A DNA stretch of 64,000 nt. Source: Shewanella marisflavi (GTDB taxonomy: Bacteria; Pseudomonadota; Gammaproteobacteria; Enterobacterales; Shewanellaceae). The DNA lies in contig NZ_JAKIKX010000004.1 in assembly GCF_023283925.1 (NCBI RefSeq), positions 1 through 64,000 of the forward strand, in the 5' to 3' direction. The position numbers and the translations under genes are program-made. Each line of letters starts with the position of its first letter. Within the stretch, counting starts at the first letter, position 1. Shown here piece after piece: positions 15,704 to 25,411 of this stretch. A model generated the notes under the pieces. That model ran no database searches. It was not told the origin of the DNA and saw only the letters and a list, made by a program, of their open reading frames with translations.

Positions 15704-16546
15704 ATGTCTAGCGAGCATCAACTACTGGTTGGGTTACTCAAAAAGTTAAAGGCGGATGCGCTAATTCTGCCCACTTTGCCCGAGGTAGCAATGCGCGTTC
15801 AAGAGGTGGTCTCCCGCCCCGACTCCAGCCCGAAGCAGGTGGCCGAAATTATCGGTCAAGACGCTGCCATTTCGGCTCGTATGATCAAGGTGGCCAACAG
15901 TGCCATGTACAGCCGTGGCATTAAGGCCGAAAACATTAATGCAGCGGTGACCCGTATCGGCCTGACTCAGATCAAGGCAATTGCCACCTCGGTAGCCATG
16001 GAGCAGCTCTTCATCTCGACCAACGAGATGGTGTGGGAGGTGATGGATGAGGTGTGGCGTTCATCCATTGAGGTGACTTCTGCGGCCTGTGCCTTACTGC
16101 TTAAGTATTCTAAGACCCATAAGCAGTGTGGTTTAAACTATGACACCTTGACCCTGGCTAGCTTGGTTCACAATATCGGCGCCTTGCCTGTGTTAACCGA
16201 GGCTGAGGCAAACCCACACTTGTTTACCAGTATCGAGCAGCTCAGAGCCTTGGTGAGAAAGATGCAGGGACCACTGGGGCGCGCCGTACTCAAGAGCTGG
16301 GACTTCTCACCCGAGGTGATGGAAGTGGTCGAGCGCTGGGCCGATCTCCCTTATCTTCCTGATCATGTCACCTATCTGGATTTCGTGCGTTCTGCGGCCT
16401 TCTACACTGGCGAACTACGTGCCGGCCATGAGCTGGAAGAGCGTCTGGATGTGTTTGTAAAACGTGGTTTGCCTGTGACGCCGGAGTATCTGGGATCGGA
16501 TGAGTTTCTCGATAATTATCATTCTATTAAGTTAAGTTATGAATAG
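15704..16546 (+). CDS. HDOD-domain signalling protein
   Basis: 280 aa, with AAGGAG about 7 bases before the ATG. Residues about 20-220 form an HDOD domain (LPTLPEVAMRVQEVV, DAAISARMIKVANSA, ITRIGL-type segments), a non-catalytic relative of HD phosphohydrolases that acts as a scaffold in bacterial signalling. The C-terminal 60 residues are not clearly assigned. A GGDEF/EAL protein starts 70 bases downstream on the same strand, which suggests a role near c-di-GMP control. No membrane segment is seen, so the protein is cytoplasmic. Confidence 0.85.
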   Translation: MSSEHQLLVGLLKKLKADALILPTLPEVAMRVQEVVSRPDSSPKQVAEIIGQDAAISARMIKVANSAMYSRGIKAENINAAVTRIGLTQIKAIATSVAMEQLFISTNEMVWEVMDEVWRSSIEVTSAACALLLKYSKTHKQCGLNYDTLTLASLVHNIGALPVLTEAEANPHLFTSIEQLRALVRKMQGPLGRAVLKSWDFSPEVMEVVERWADLPYLPDHVTYLDFVRSAAFYTGELRAGHELEERLDVFVKRGLPVTPEYLGSDEFLDNYHSIKLSYE

Positions 16547-16615
16547 TCTAGCGAGCTATGCATCAGGCATAGCCGCTTTTGTTGTTTCTCCTTTCATTTA
16601 AGCACTAGGGATAGC

Positions 16616-18124
16616 GTGGCTGCGACTGAGCTGATTTGGTTAATTGTATATCTGATAGCAATCGGCATCGCTGGTATCATTTATTGTTACTGGCATAGGC
16701 GCACTGAGCTTAAGTTTCTTAAACGCTTGGTTACTCAGCTGAGTCAGCAACATAAAGTGCGCCAGCCCCTCAACCTCGTCTCCATTCCCTATCGTTTCAT
16801 TCCCTTGTATGTGCAGCTACAGCATCTGCTCAAGCAACTGCCTCCCCCAAAAGGGCGCGATAAGCTGACCGGACTGCTCAATCGGGTCGGTCTTAAGGCC
16901 GAGCTGACTCGCAAGATGCCGCTGACTCACGGTATGTTTGTGCTTATCGATATTCATCGTTTTCGTTATGTAAACGATCTCTTTGGCTTCTCCCTGGGAG
17001 ATAAGCTGCTGCAGGCGCTGGCGGAGCGATTGGCGCGCCGTATCGGCCATAAAGATATCTTGGCGAGAATGAATGAAGATGAGTTTCTGATCTATTTTAA
17101 GACTCCCATGAGTGAGGCTGAACTTAGCGTTTTGCAGCAGAGTCTGCAGCAGCCAATCGGTATCAAAGGGACTGTTATTAATCTGCAACTGCAAATTGGA
17201 TATTTGGATTTATCTTTACACCACGCCGATGTCAGTCAGATGCTGCGCCGTCTGGATTTGGCCTTGGTGCGAGCTAAGGAGAGTAGCAATTATATCGCCG
17301 CTTACCGAGAGGGCGATGATCGCAGCCAGCACAGGCAGTTGACCATAGTCAGTTGCTTCCCTAAGGCGCTTGAGCAGAACGAGCTCTATCTGGTGTATCA
17401 GCCCAAATATAACCTGGCAACGGGCAATTGTACCCATGCCGAAGCCTTGATCCGTTGGGAGAGTTCGGTACTGGGCACACTCTCTCCCGGGGAGTTTATT
17501 CCCTTGCTCGAGTGCGCCGGGATGATCAGTCTGCTGAGTCAGTGGGTGATCGATCAGGTGTTGCAGCAGCAGGTGCGCTGGCAAGAGAGCAATATTAGGT
17601 TGCAGGTGGCTATCAATCTGGCGATTGACGATCTTAGTGAGAGGCAGCTTAGCGAGCGGATTATCTCACGACTTAAGCAGCAGGGCCTCAGCGCTAATCT
17701 GTTAGCGATAGAGATCACCGAGAGCCAGTTGATGACAGACATGGTGCGCACCGTAGCGGTATTGAATCGCCTTAAACGCGCAGGCGTGAATGTAGCCATC
17801 GATGACTTTGGTACAGGGCACTCCTCCTTGGCCTACCTTAAACATCTGCCTGTGGATGAGGTTAAGATAGACAGAGCGTTTCTTATGGGACTGGAATCTG
17901 ACCCCCGAGCCCAGCATATCGTTAGCAGCGCCATCGAATTGGCGAAAGGCTTAGATTTCTCGGTAACGGTTGAAGGAGTGGAGCAGATGAGCGTGTTTAA
18001 TCTGCTTAAAGATATGGGGGCGGATAAGGTGCAGGGGGATATTTTCGCTAAACCTATGACGGCGGCAGAGCTAGAGATGCACTGGCGCCGGCTTAATCGC
18101 CCCATAGGTGAACAGGCCTCTTAG
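16616..18124 (+). CDS. Membrane GGDEF-EAL protein, probable c-di-GMP phosphodiesterase
   Basis: 502 aa from a GTG start with AGGGA just upstream. One N-terminal membrane helix (residues about 5-25) precedes a GGDEF domain whose active-site motif is NEDEF (residues 153-157), so cyclase activity is doubtful. The EAL domain (about 245-495) looks complete: EAL at 276-278, ITESQL, DDFGTGHSS, VKIDRAF and VEGVEQ carry the expected metal and catalytic residues. The likely reaction is hydrolysis of c-di-GMP to pGpG, with the degenerate GGDEF as a possible GTP-sensing domain. It follows the HDOD gene by 69 bases and may be cotranscribed. Confidence 0.88.
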   Translation: MAATELIWLIVYLIAIGIAGIIYCYWHRRTELKFLKRLVTQLSQQHKVRQPLNLVSIPYRFIPLYVQLQHLLKQLPPPKGRDKLTGLLNRVGLKAELTRKMPLTHGMFVLIDIHRFRYVNDLFGFSLGDKLLQALAERLARRIGHKDILARMNEDEFLIYFKTPMSEAELSVLQQSLQQPIGIKGTVINLQLQIGYLDLSLHHADVSQMLRRLDLALVRAKESSNYIAAYREGDDRSQHRQLTIVSCFPKALEQNELYLVYQPKYNLATGNCTHAEALIRWESSVLGTLSPGEFIPLLECAGMISLLSQWVIDQVLQQQVRWQESNIRLQVAINLAIDDLSERQLSERIISRLKQQGLSANLLAIEITESQLMTDMVRTVAVLNRLKRAGVNVAIDDFGTGHSSLAYLKHLPVDEVKIDRAFLMGLESDPRAQHIVSSAIELAKGLDFSVTVEGVEQMSVFNLLKDMGADKVQGDIFAKPMTAAELEMHWRRLNRPIGEQAS

Positions 18125-18152
18125 GTTCATCGCGTTTTGAGGCCTGCAGATG

Positions 18153-18596
18153 TTACAGGCTAATAGGCTGATCAAAACTTTGGCTCAGCTTGGCAATAAG
18201 TGGCCCTGACATTGGGGACAGTTGCCTTGCCTTATTCATACAAACCATTTCGATATGCGCCGTAACAGCCGGCTTCTTACCATTAGGCCGCCAGATCTCT
18301 TGTTGCCATATGGTGCGGTATTTACTCTCAAAATAGAAGCGGGTACGCACATCTATGATGTCGGCAAATTCCACGCCCTCATGGCACAGCATGTCACTGC
18401 GGTAGACGGCAAAGCCGAGCCCTTCTTGATGCCATAACTGAGCCAGATTATCGGCCCCAATCACATGCTCGCGAGCCCGCTCGAAATATTTGAGAAAGTT
18501 GGGGTGGTAGACCACACCTGAAAAGTCTGTGTCTTCGTAATAGATCTGAACCGGGAAGTGAAAGGTGGCGCTGAATTTATCTTGCTTACTGCTCAT
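18153..18596 (-). CDS. YbgC-type hotdog acyl-CoA thioesterase
   Basis: 147 aa, single 4HBT hotdog domain. The N-terminal segment YYEDTDFSGVVYHPNFLKYF carries the catalytic Asp motif of the YbgC/4-hydroxybenzoyl-CoA thioesterase family, which hydrolyses acyl-CoA thioesters in the cytoplasm. It is not in the tol-pal cluster where classical ybgC sits, so it is a paralogue or a related family member and the substrate is open. It converges with the EAL gene, 28 bases apart. No strong Shine-Dalgarno precedes the ATG. Confidence 0.85.
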   Translation of the reverse strand: MSSKQDKFSATFHFPVQIYYEDTDFSGVVYHPNFLKYFERAREHVIGADNLAQLWHQEGLGFAVYRSDMLCHEGVEFADIIDVRTRFYFESKYRTIWQQEIWRPNGKKPAVTAHIEMVCMNKARQLSPMSGPLIAKLSQSFDQPISL

Positions 18597-18661
18597 CTAC
18601 ACGTATGCCTAGGCTACAAAGAAAGGCGCTAGCTTAGCATATTCTTATTGTAACTCGCGCC

Positions 18662-19456
18662 CTAATCTGTCCCGATCGCCTTGAGACTGTTCATGATTGC
18701 CTGATAACTACCATCTTGTTTTAAAGCGGTTAGTCCCTGGTCTAATTTTTCGGCATAGTGCTGAGCATTGGGGCTCTGTTTAGAGAAGGCGACATAGAGA
18801 TCGCCGGTATGATTGTGCACGCTTGGCCCAATCACTCGATCAACCCCCATTTGCTGCAGGTATTGCTTGGCAACCTCGTCATACATAATGGCGGCGTCAA
18901 TACGGTTGAGCAGTAGTAAATTGATTAACTGATTATGATTGTCCAGTTCGATCAATTTGAGTTGATTTAGCTGCTCTAGCTCGTCGCCGTATTCATATCC
19001 CTTGATAATGCCGACCACAAATCCTTGGGGCAGGTGCCACTTGTCTTCGGCCGTTATCGGGTGAGCATTATTTTGATAAAAAGAGGCCGATGCAGTAAAC
19101 AGGGGCTGTTTACCGAAGATAAACTCCGACTCGGTTTTACGCTCTTTATGCAGGTTAAACACCCCATCGACAAGCCCTTGTTTGGTCATGACCACCCCTC
19201 TCGCGTAGGAGATCACTATACTATCGACATCGATATCAACGCGGGCGAAGGCCTGCTTAACCAGCTTGTGGGATAGTCCTTTGCCATAGGGATCGGCAAA
19301 TGGGGCCCAATTATCTTCCGCCGCTAGTCTTACTTTGGTCGGTTCTGTGGCCACTTGGGGGGCTAGTTGAGATTGGGTCTCGGCCGTAACGCTAAAACTG
19401 ACAAGCGTCAGCAGCAGGCTCAAGCTGAGTCCAAAAGTGGTGAATAATTGCAGCAT
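18662..19456 (-). CDS. Periplasmic substrate-binding-like protein (SBP family 3)
   Basis: 264 aa with a signal peptide (cleavage near TAETQ, residues 24-28) and AAGGA before the ATG. The rest resembles family-3 solute-binding proteins: an EDNWAPFADP-type N-lobe start, a middle region with VVGIIKGYEYG, and a DAAIMYDE segment. No ABC permease or ATPase is next to it. Such orphan proteins in Shewanella relatives often act as sensors or have unknown roles. It is divergent from the large PAS-GGDEF-EAL gene, so a signalling link is possible but only inferred. Confidence 0.75.
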   Translation of the reverse strand: MLQLFTTFGLSLSLLLTLVSFSVTAETQSQLAPQVATEPTKVRLAAEDNWAPFADPYGKGLSHKLVKQAFARVDIDVDSIVISYARGVVMTKQGLVDGVFNLHKERKTESEFIFGKQPLFTASASFYQNNAHPITAEDKWHLPQGFVVGIIKGYEYGDELEQLNQLKLIELDNHNQLINLLLLNRIDAAIMYDEVAKQYLQQMGVDRVIGPSVHNHTGDLYVAFSKQSPNAQHYAEKLDQGLTALKQDGSYQAIMNSLKAIGTD

Positions 19457-19767
19457 CAGATTCCTTGCAGAGTGCGTATCCTTAATGCGCCCATGATAAG
19501 GGGTTTTTAGGGGAGATCAACTGCATAGCTTCGTGTTTTCTAATGATTTTTGTAGCCTTATTGCTACAATTGGGCAGATTTGCGGCGTGTCTCGCTGCAA
19601 CTTATGCCAATCTTGGTGTGATCTCCTGTAGTGAAGGCTGTGCAGGAAGGAGTGAGTTACTTTCAAAATCATTGGCTTAAACTGATTTTTGTCAGTCCTT
19701 TTTTGTGGGGCTTCTGCTACACTCAGATTGATGTTATCAGATTGATAATAAAAACCTTAGATCCTCT
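19457..19767. promoter_or_regulatory. Divergent promoter region with operator-like repeats
   Basis: A perfect 7-bp inverted repeat TTGTAGC / GCTACAA (19550-19556 and 19563-19569, 6-base spacer) lies about 95 bases upstream of the solute-binding gene and has no T run. A 10-bp direct repeat TCAGATTGAT occurs at 19723-19732 and 19737-19746, just before the GGDEF-EAL gene. Both are regulator-site candidates with no assigned protein. Confidence 0.45.
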
Positions 19768-22700
19768 ATGAACCAAGATATTTTATTTGCGCTTTCTCAA
19801 AATGCCGCACTCTTGTTGATTTTGGTGTTTATCTACGATGCGGTGCCTCGTCAGCAACGCAGCGAGTATTTTCTATTGTGGCGTTTGGGTATAGGTGTCG
19901 TTATAGGTGGCATGACTGTGTTAATCATGGTCACCTCCTGGGAGTATCAAGAGGGCTTTTTCATTGATACCCGCTCAGTCGTCTTAGCCATTAGTGGTCT
20001 CTTTTTTGGTGGCTTACCGACCTTTATTGCCGCGTCGTGTGCCGCAGCTTACCGCCTGATTCAAGGTGGAGAGGGCATGTTTCTTGGACTAATCGTCATC
20101 ATTGCCTCCGCCTTGTTTGGCAGTATTTGGCGCTACAATCGAAAGAGTGCTATTGCCGATTTAACTTTTACCGAACTCTATCTGTTTGGTTTTTTACTCC
20201 ATTTTTCAATACTTTCTCTGCTTTTTGTTGTGCCATTCGCAATGTTTGTTGAGCTCCTGCTTCAGGTCGCTCTACCTGTGATGTTGATTTTCCCCTTGGT
20301 GACCGCGTTGATCGGGCTGCTGCTTGCAAGGCGGCTGGAGATTGAGCGCGACGCTAAGATTTTGCTACAAGACGATTTTATTTTTCGTTCGCAGTTTAAT
20401 GTCGGCAACATGGGGATCGCCATTACCTCAGTCGATCAACGTTGGATGAAGGTAAACCCTCGCTTGTGCAAGATGCTTAAATACACAGAGGCTGAGCTGT
20501 TAAATCGTACCTGGTCGGAACTCACCTACTTTGAGGATCTTAATGCTGATTTAGAGCAGTTTGAGCGCATGCTTAAGGGGGAGATTGACGCTTACGAGAT
20601 GGATAAACGTTTCGTTGCCAAGGATGGAGAGATTGTTTATACCCACCTGACCGTAGGGTGTCGACGCACCCACAATATGGTTGATATGGTGATCGCCGGT
20701 TTTATCGATATTACCGAACATAAAAGGGCTGAAATGGCGATGCGTACCAGTCAGGAGCGGCTAGCCTTGGTACTGGAGAGTAGCGATCTTGGCCTGTGGG
20801 ATTGGGATATAAAGAGCAATCAAACCAAACGTAACCCATGGTGTGCCAGGGTGCTGGGTTGTGAGCTGGAGCAGCTCAATCAGGATAGTCGACTCTGGAT
20901 CGACGCGATTCATCCCCAGGACAGAATGGAGGTGCTTAATTCTATCGAGCGCCATCTGAAAGGGGAGACGCAAAAACACAGCATAGAGTATCGCTTGATA
21001 AGCCACAGCGGAGAAGAGCATTGGATTTTAGATACGGGTAAGGTGGTGAGCCGGGACCGCAATGGTTTACCTACCCGTATGTGCGGCGTGCATTCAGATA
21101 TTACCGAGCAGAAGCAGGTGCAGGAGTCACTGGAATTGGCAGCATCTGTGTATAACAACTCGAGCGAAGCTATGAGCGTGCAAGATGACCAGGGATTCAT
21201 CATCACCATCAATGCCGCCTTTACCTCAATCACAGGTTATACAGAAGATGAGGCGCTGCAAAAAAATATCCGTATCTTACAGTGCTCGCGGACGCCCAAA
21301 AGTCAATATGATGAGATGAACCGCGCCATTCGCGACAGTGGCTATTGGCAGGGGGAGCTCTGGATTAAGAGCAAGAGTGGTGATGAATACATGGTCTGGC
21401 TCACCATTAACACCATTTTCGACCAGTACGGTGAGGTTTACCGCCGGGTGGCCTTATTCTCCGATATTACCGAGAAGAAGGAGGCGGAGCAGATCATCTG
21501 GAAGCAGGCTAACTATGACCCGCTGACAGGCTTACCTAATCGCCGTATGTTACTGGAATACTTAAGTACCGAGATACTGCGAATCGATCGTAATAAAAGT
21601 CATTTTGCGCTGATGTTTCTCGATCTGGATTTCTTCAAAGAGGTTAACGATACCTTAGGTCATGATATGGGGGATCTGCTTCTGCAGGAAACCGCTAAGC
21701 GCCTTAAGGGCTGTATTCGTGAGTCGGATGTGGTGGCACGTTTAGGCGGTGATGAGTTTACCGTGGTGCTGACGGGCATTGATGCGCCCAGCGGCGTCGA
21801 GCGGGTGGCGCAGAGTATTCTGGAGCGGATTGCCGAGCCCTATAGTTTAGGCGATGAAACCGCCTATATCAGTGCCAGTATTGGTATCACCATCTATCCC
21901 GACGATGCGACCAGTATCGAAGGTTTGCTTAAGCATGCCGATCAGGCGATGTACGCCGCCAAGGAGCAGGGGCGCAATCGTTTTCACTATTTCACCCCTT
22001 CGATGCAGGAGTACGCCCGCTATCGTATGGCTTTGATTAAAGATTTGCGTAATGCCATCAATCGTAAGGAATTTGAGCTGTATTATCAGCCGATTGTCGA
22101 TATGCAAAAGCAAGGTGTTTACAAGGCGGAAGCCTTGATCCGTTGGCAGCACCCCGAGCGGGGGCTGGTGTCGCCGGGTGAATTTATTCCTATCGCCGAG
22201 GAAACGGGGTTGATCAACGATATCGGCAACTGGGTATTTGAGAAGGCGGCCCAGCAAAGTGCACGTTGGCGCACTCAGTATGGCGTTGAGATCCAGATCA
22301 GTATCAACAAGTCGCCCATCCAGTTCCGTGATGAAGGAGATACCTTTGCCGAATGGCTGGCGCTGCTGCGTCATTTAGAGCTATCGAGCAATGCGATTTG
22401 TGTCGAGATCACCGAGGGCTTACTGCTCGATGCATCCATGGGGGTCAAAGATAAGCTGCTGGCCTACCGTGATGCGGGGATTCAGGTGTCACTGGATGAC
22501 TTTGGTACAGGTTATTCTTCTTTGGCTTACCTGAAAAAGTTTGATATCGATTATCTCAAGATTGATCAATCTTTTACTCGCCACCTAGAATCAGACAGCG
22601 ATGGTGTCGCCCTGTGTGAGGCCATCATAGTGATGGCCCATAAATTAGGGATCAAGGTAATTGCCGAAGGGGTTGAGACCCAGTTTCAGCATGACATTCT

Positions 22701-22800
22701 CGCTAACGCCGGCTGCGATTTCGGCCAGGGGTATCTCTACTCACGGCCTGTATCGCTGGCTGAATTTGAGCGCTGCTATGTGGTTAATCGTGATAGCTAG
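19768..22800 (+). CDS. 5TMR_LYT-PAS-PAS-PAS-GGDEF-EAL membrane signalling protein
   Basis: 1,010 aa. Residues 1-190 are hydrophobic with about six helices and resemble the LytS-like 5TMR sensor module. Three PAS domains with PAC motifs follow (about 205-320, 330-455, 460-580). The GGDEF motif is intact (660-664) with the inhibitory-site RESD five residues before it. The EAL domain (about 765-1005) keeps EAL 788-790, ITEGLL, DDFGTGYSS, LKIDQSF and AEGVET. Both cyclase and phosphodiesterase active sites look functional, so the output may depend on the signal sensed. I infer a role in motility or biofilm control. Confidence 0.9.
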   Translation: MNQDILFALSQNAALLLILVFIYDAVPRQQRSEYFLLWRLGIGVVIGGMTVLIMVTSWEYQEGFFIDTRSVVLAISGLFFGGLPTFIAASCAAAYRLIQGGEGMFLGLIVIIASALFGSIWRYNRKSAIADLTFTELYLFGFLLHFSILSLLFVVPFAMFVELLLQVALPVMLIFPLVTALIGLLLARRLEIERDAKILLQDDFIFRSQFNVGNMGIAITSVDQRWMKVNPRLCKMLKYTEAELLNRTWSELTYFEDLNADLEQFERMLKGEIDAYEMDKRFVAKDGEIVYTHLTVGCRRTHNMVDMVIAGFIDITEHKRAEMAMRTSQERLALVLESSDLGLWDWDIKSNQTKRNPWCARVLGCELEQLNQDSRLWIDAIHPQDRMEVLNSIERHLKGETQKHSIEYRLISHSGEEHWILDTGKVVSRDRNGLPTRMCGVHSDITEQKQVQESLELAASVYNNSSEAMSVQDDQGFIITINAAFTSITGYTEDEALQKNIRILQCSRTPKSQYDEMNRAIRDSGYWQGELWIKSKSGDEYMVWLTINTIFDQYGEVYRRVALFSDITEKKEAEQIIWKQANYDPLTGLPNRRMLLEYLSTEILRIDRNKSHFALMFLDLDFFKEVNDTLGHDMGDLLLQETAKRLKGCIRESDVVARLGGDEFTVVLTGIDAPSGVERVAQSILERIAEPYSLGDETAYISASIGITIYPDDATSIEGLLKHADQAMYAAKEQGRNRFHYFTPSMQEYARYRMALIKDLRNAINRKEFELYYQPIVDMQKQGVYKAEALIRWQHPERGLVSPGEFIPIAEETGLINDIGNWVFEKAAQQSARWRTQYGVEIQISINKSPIQFRDEGDTFAEWLALLRHLELSSNAICVEITEGLLLDASMGVKDKLLAYRDAGIQVSLDDFGTGYSSLAYLKKFDIDYLKIDQSFTRHLESDSDGVALCEAIIVMAHKLGIKVIAEGVETQFQHDILANAGCDFGQGYLYSRPVSLAEFERCYVVNRDS

Positions 22801-22886
22801 CCCTTTCCTACTCGATATAGCGATACCTTTAGTCCGGCATTTTTGCTAGACTCCGCGCTCACTTTTTGTCACCTCATAGGTCCCCC

Positions 22887-24197
22887 ATGAATTTTGATGC
22901 ACTCTCATTAAACCCACTGCTCGCTCAGGCTGCCGAGGCATGTGGTTATCAGGCATTGACTCAGGTGCAGGCCAAGGTGATCCCCAGCGCCTTAGCTGGG
23001 CAGGATCTGATGGCCTGTGCCGAAACGGGCACGGGCAAGACGGCGGCCTTTAGCTTTGTCCTCTTGCAGCGTTTGCTGAATGAGCCAAGAAGGCTAGGAC
23101 AGCTCACGGCCTTGGTATTGACCCCGACCAGAGAGTTAGCCATGCAGGTCGCTGAGAGTATCAGCCGCTACAGCCAGTTTACCGAGCTGACGACCCTGGC
23201 CATTTATGGCGGCGCCAACATCAATCCTCAGCGTAAAGCTTTAGCCAAAGGGGTGGACATTTTGGTAGCGACCCCAGGACGTCTATTTGACCTGATTGGT
23301 CAGCAGGCGCTGGATCTTGGCGAGGTCGCGCATCTGGTGATCGACGAAGCGGATCGCATGTTGGATATGGGGTTTGTCAAAGATATCGAGCGAACCAAGC
23401 GTCTGCTGGCTGAGCCTCATTCCACTATGATGTTTTCCGCGACCTTTAGCCCGCAGGTCAAAGCCCTGGCAACCACTATGCTGGATAACCCTGAGTGGAT
23501 TAACGTTGTCCGCCAAGGCAGTGGCCCCAAGATAGAGCAGAAGGTCTATACCTTGGATGGCCGTCGCAAGGCCGAGCTGCTCGCCGAATGGGTAGGGCGT
23601 CATAACTGGCAGCAGGTGCTGGTGTTTGTGAACACTAAGGAGAGCGCCGAGCGTCTGCACAGGGAATTGACGCTGGATGGCATTAAAAACGCCGTATTTC
23701 ATGGTGATAAAACCCAGGGGGCGCGCAATCGAGCGTTAGAGCAGTTTAAGGCTGGTGAGCTCAGGGTATTGGTGGCAACCGATGTGGCCGCCCGTGGTCT
23801 GGATATTGCCGCCTTGCCTTTGGTGATCAACCTGGAGCTGCCAGATGATCCTCAGGATTATGTGCACCGCATAGGTCGTACCGGCCGTGCAGGGTTAAGC
23901 GGTGTCAGTATTTCTTTGGTGGCCAAGAAAGATGAAGCCGCCCTGGCGACCATAGAGAGCCTTATCGGCATGACACTAGCGCGTCATGTTGAGCCTGGCT
24001 ATGAACTCGGGGCGCCACTACCGGCCAGATACCGTGAGCTGGAGAGTGCGTCTCAGCCGAAGGCTGCAAAACGCGATAAGTTTAACAGCAAATTTAAGGG
24101 TAAGTCCCAGGGGCGATCAAATGGGGGCAAGCCTGGTGGCGCGAAACGTGGTGCTGGGCGTACACACAAGAGCGGCCCTAAAGTAAACAAAGGCTGA
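22887..24197 (+). CDS. rhlE: DEAD-box RNA helicase, RhlE type
   Basis: 436 aa from ATG 22887; an in-frame TTG at 22866 is less likely because family members begin with a short MxFxxL stretch. Motifs in order: Q motif GYQALTQVQ, Walker A AETGTGKT, PTRELA, TPGR, DEAD, SAT, FVNTK, DVAARGLDI and HRIGRTGRAG. The tail after residue about 385 is basic and Gly/Lys-rich, typical of RNA-binding extensions. It unwinds short RNA duplexes, probably in ribosome assembly or RNA decay. Several RhlE paralogues exist in related genomes, so the symbol is a family call. Confidence 0.9.
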   Translation: MNFDALSLNPLLAQAAEACGYQALTQVQAKVIPSALAGQDLMACAETGTGKTAAFSFVLLQRLLNEPRRLGQLTALVLTPTRELAMQVAESISRYSQFTELTTLAIYGGANINPQRKALAKGVDILVATPGRLFDLIGQQALDLGEVAHLVIDEADRMLDMGFVKDIERTKRLLAEPHSTMMFSATFSPQVKALATTMLDNPEWINVVRQGSGPKIEQKVYTLDGRRKAELLAEWVGRHNWQQVLVFVNTKESAERLHRELTLDGIKNAVFHGDKTQGARNRALEQFKAGELRVLVATDVAARGLDIAALPLVINLELPDDPQDYVHRIGRTGRAGLSGVSISLVAKKDEAALATIESLIGMTLARHVEPGYELGAPLPARYRELESASQPKAAKRDKFNSKFKGKSQGRSNGGKPGGAKRGAGRTHKSGPKVNKG

Positions 24198-24316
24198 CCC
24201 AAACGAGCCGCCAATTAGCCCTGCCGTGTTATTGAGTCCTTATATATCCTAGGGCGTGTCGTGGTATCTTGTTATCACTCGCGCCGTCCTAGTGATTGTT
24301 GATGTTGGAGCCTTGC

Positions 24317-25366
24317 ATGATCCTCAAACCTATACCTACCCATGTTATCACCGGCTTTCTTGGCGTAGGTAAAACCAGCCTTATTAAATATTTGCTGTCG
24401 AATAAGCCTGCCGATGAAACCTGGGCCGTACTGGTGAATGAGTTTGGTGAGATAGGCATAGACGGCGAGCTGTTAAAAGGAAGTGATACGGGGATTGCCA
24501 TCAAAGAGGTGGCGGGTGGTTGCCTGTGCTGCGCCGCTGGCGTACCGACTCAGGTGGCGGTGAATCAACTGATTGCCCGGGCCAAACCCGACAGACTCTT
24601 GATTGAACCGACGGGTCTTGGGCACCCCAAGGAGATCGTCGAGGTGTTAAGTCAGGGGCATTTTCAGCAGGTGATCGCGCTAAAGAGCACTATCTGTCTG
24701 GTGGACCCGAGAAAACTACAAGATGATCGTTATCTACAGAGCAGTCTGTTCATCGATCAGTTAAGGATTGCCGACCTTATCCTGGCGACCAAGATGGATC
24801 TTAGCGATGAGGCGGATCTTACGCGTCTGCAAGGTTTTTTAACCCAGCAGGGGATCACGGCAACTCCCGTACCTGTCAGTTTGATGCAGACACCTAAGGT
24901 GGGTGAGCAATCTCTGTTTGCCTTTATTTGCAGCCACTATTTTGAGCGGGCTACGGCCTGGCACACTCAGCCAGCTACCAAGGCGCCTGCTAACGCTATG
25001 ATGCGGCCAGCACTGCCGTTTGAAGAGGCACCAGAAACAGAGATTGCATTTGATGAGCAGGGGATCTACCGCGCCAGTAATCAGCATGAGGGAAACTATA
25101 GCGCCGGTTGGGTGTTCGATTGCCGGTTTGAGTTTGATTTCGAGGGGCTGATCGCCTGGGTGAAGGGACTGGAGTGCTTACGTTTTAAGGCTGTGGTGAT
25201 CACCGATGAGGGGATTGCTGCGCTTAACTTGGTGGATGGTCAACTGACGGTGATGGAGCTCGATGATAGTCTGGATTCTCGTCTCGAATTGATCGCCTCA
25301 ACGGCTATCAATGTGACTAATATCGAAGCGGCGCTGCTGCAGCTATCTAAACCGCTTGCTATCTGA
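24317..25366 (+). CDS. COG0523-family GTPase, probable zinc metallochaperone
   Basis: 349 aa. I chose ATG 24317 because GGAG lies 7 bases upstream and the protein then starts at ILKPIPTHVITGFLGVGKTS, the Walker A. The metal-binding GGCLCC motif (CxCC) follows near residue 70. The C-terminal CobW_C domain covers about 250-345. The family includes YjiA, YeiR and ZigA/ZNG1, GTPases that handle zinc or other metals. No Zur or cobalamin context is seen nearby, so the metal cannot be named with certainty. Confidence 0.85.
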   Translation: MILKPIPTHVITGFLGVGKTSLIKYLLSNKPADETWAVLVNEFGEIGIDGELLKGSDTGIAIKEVAGGCLCCAAGVPTQVAVNQLIARAKPDRLLIEPTGLGHPKEIVEVLSQGHFQQVIALKSTICLVDPRKLQDDRYLQSSLFIDQLRIADLILATKMDLSDEADLTRLQGFLTQQGITATPVPVSLMQTPKVGEQSLFAFICSHYFERATAWHTQPATKAPANAMMRPALPFEEAPETEIAFDEQGIYRASNQHEGNYSAGWVFDCRFEFDFEGLIAWVKGLECLRFKAVVITDEGIAALNLVDGQLTVMELDDSLDSRLELIASTAINVTNIEAALLQLSKPLAI

Positions 25367-25411
25367 TATCTTCGCATCCCAACAGCCGTTTGTGTCGATT
25401 TATTAACCCCT

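Noticed and set aside
22866..22886. TTG extension of the helicase gene
   Set aside because: The seven added residues are not typical of RhlE proteins, and ATG 22887 gives the usual N-terminus.
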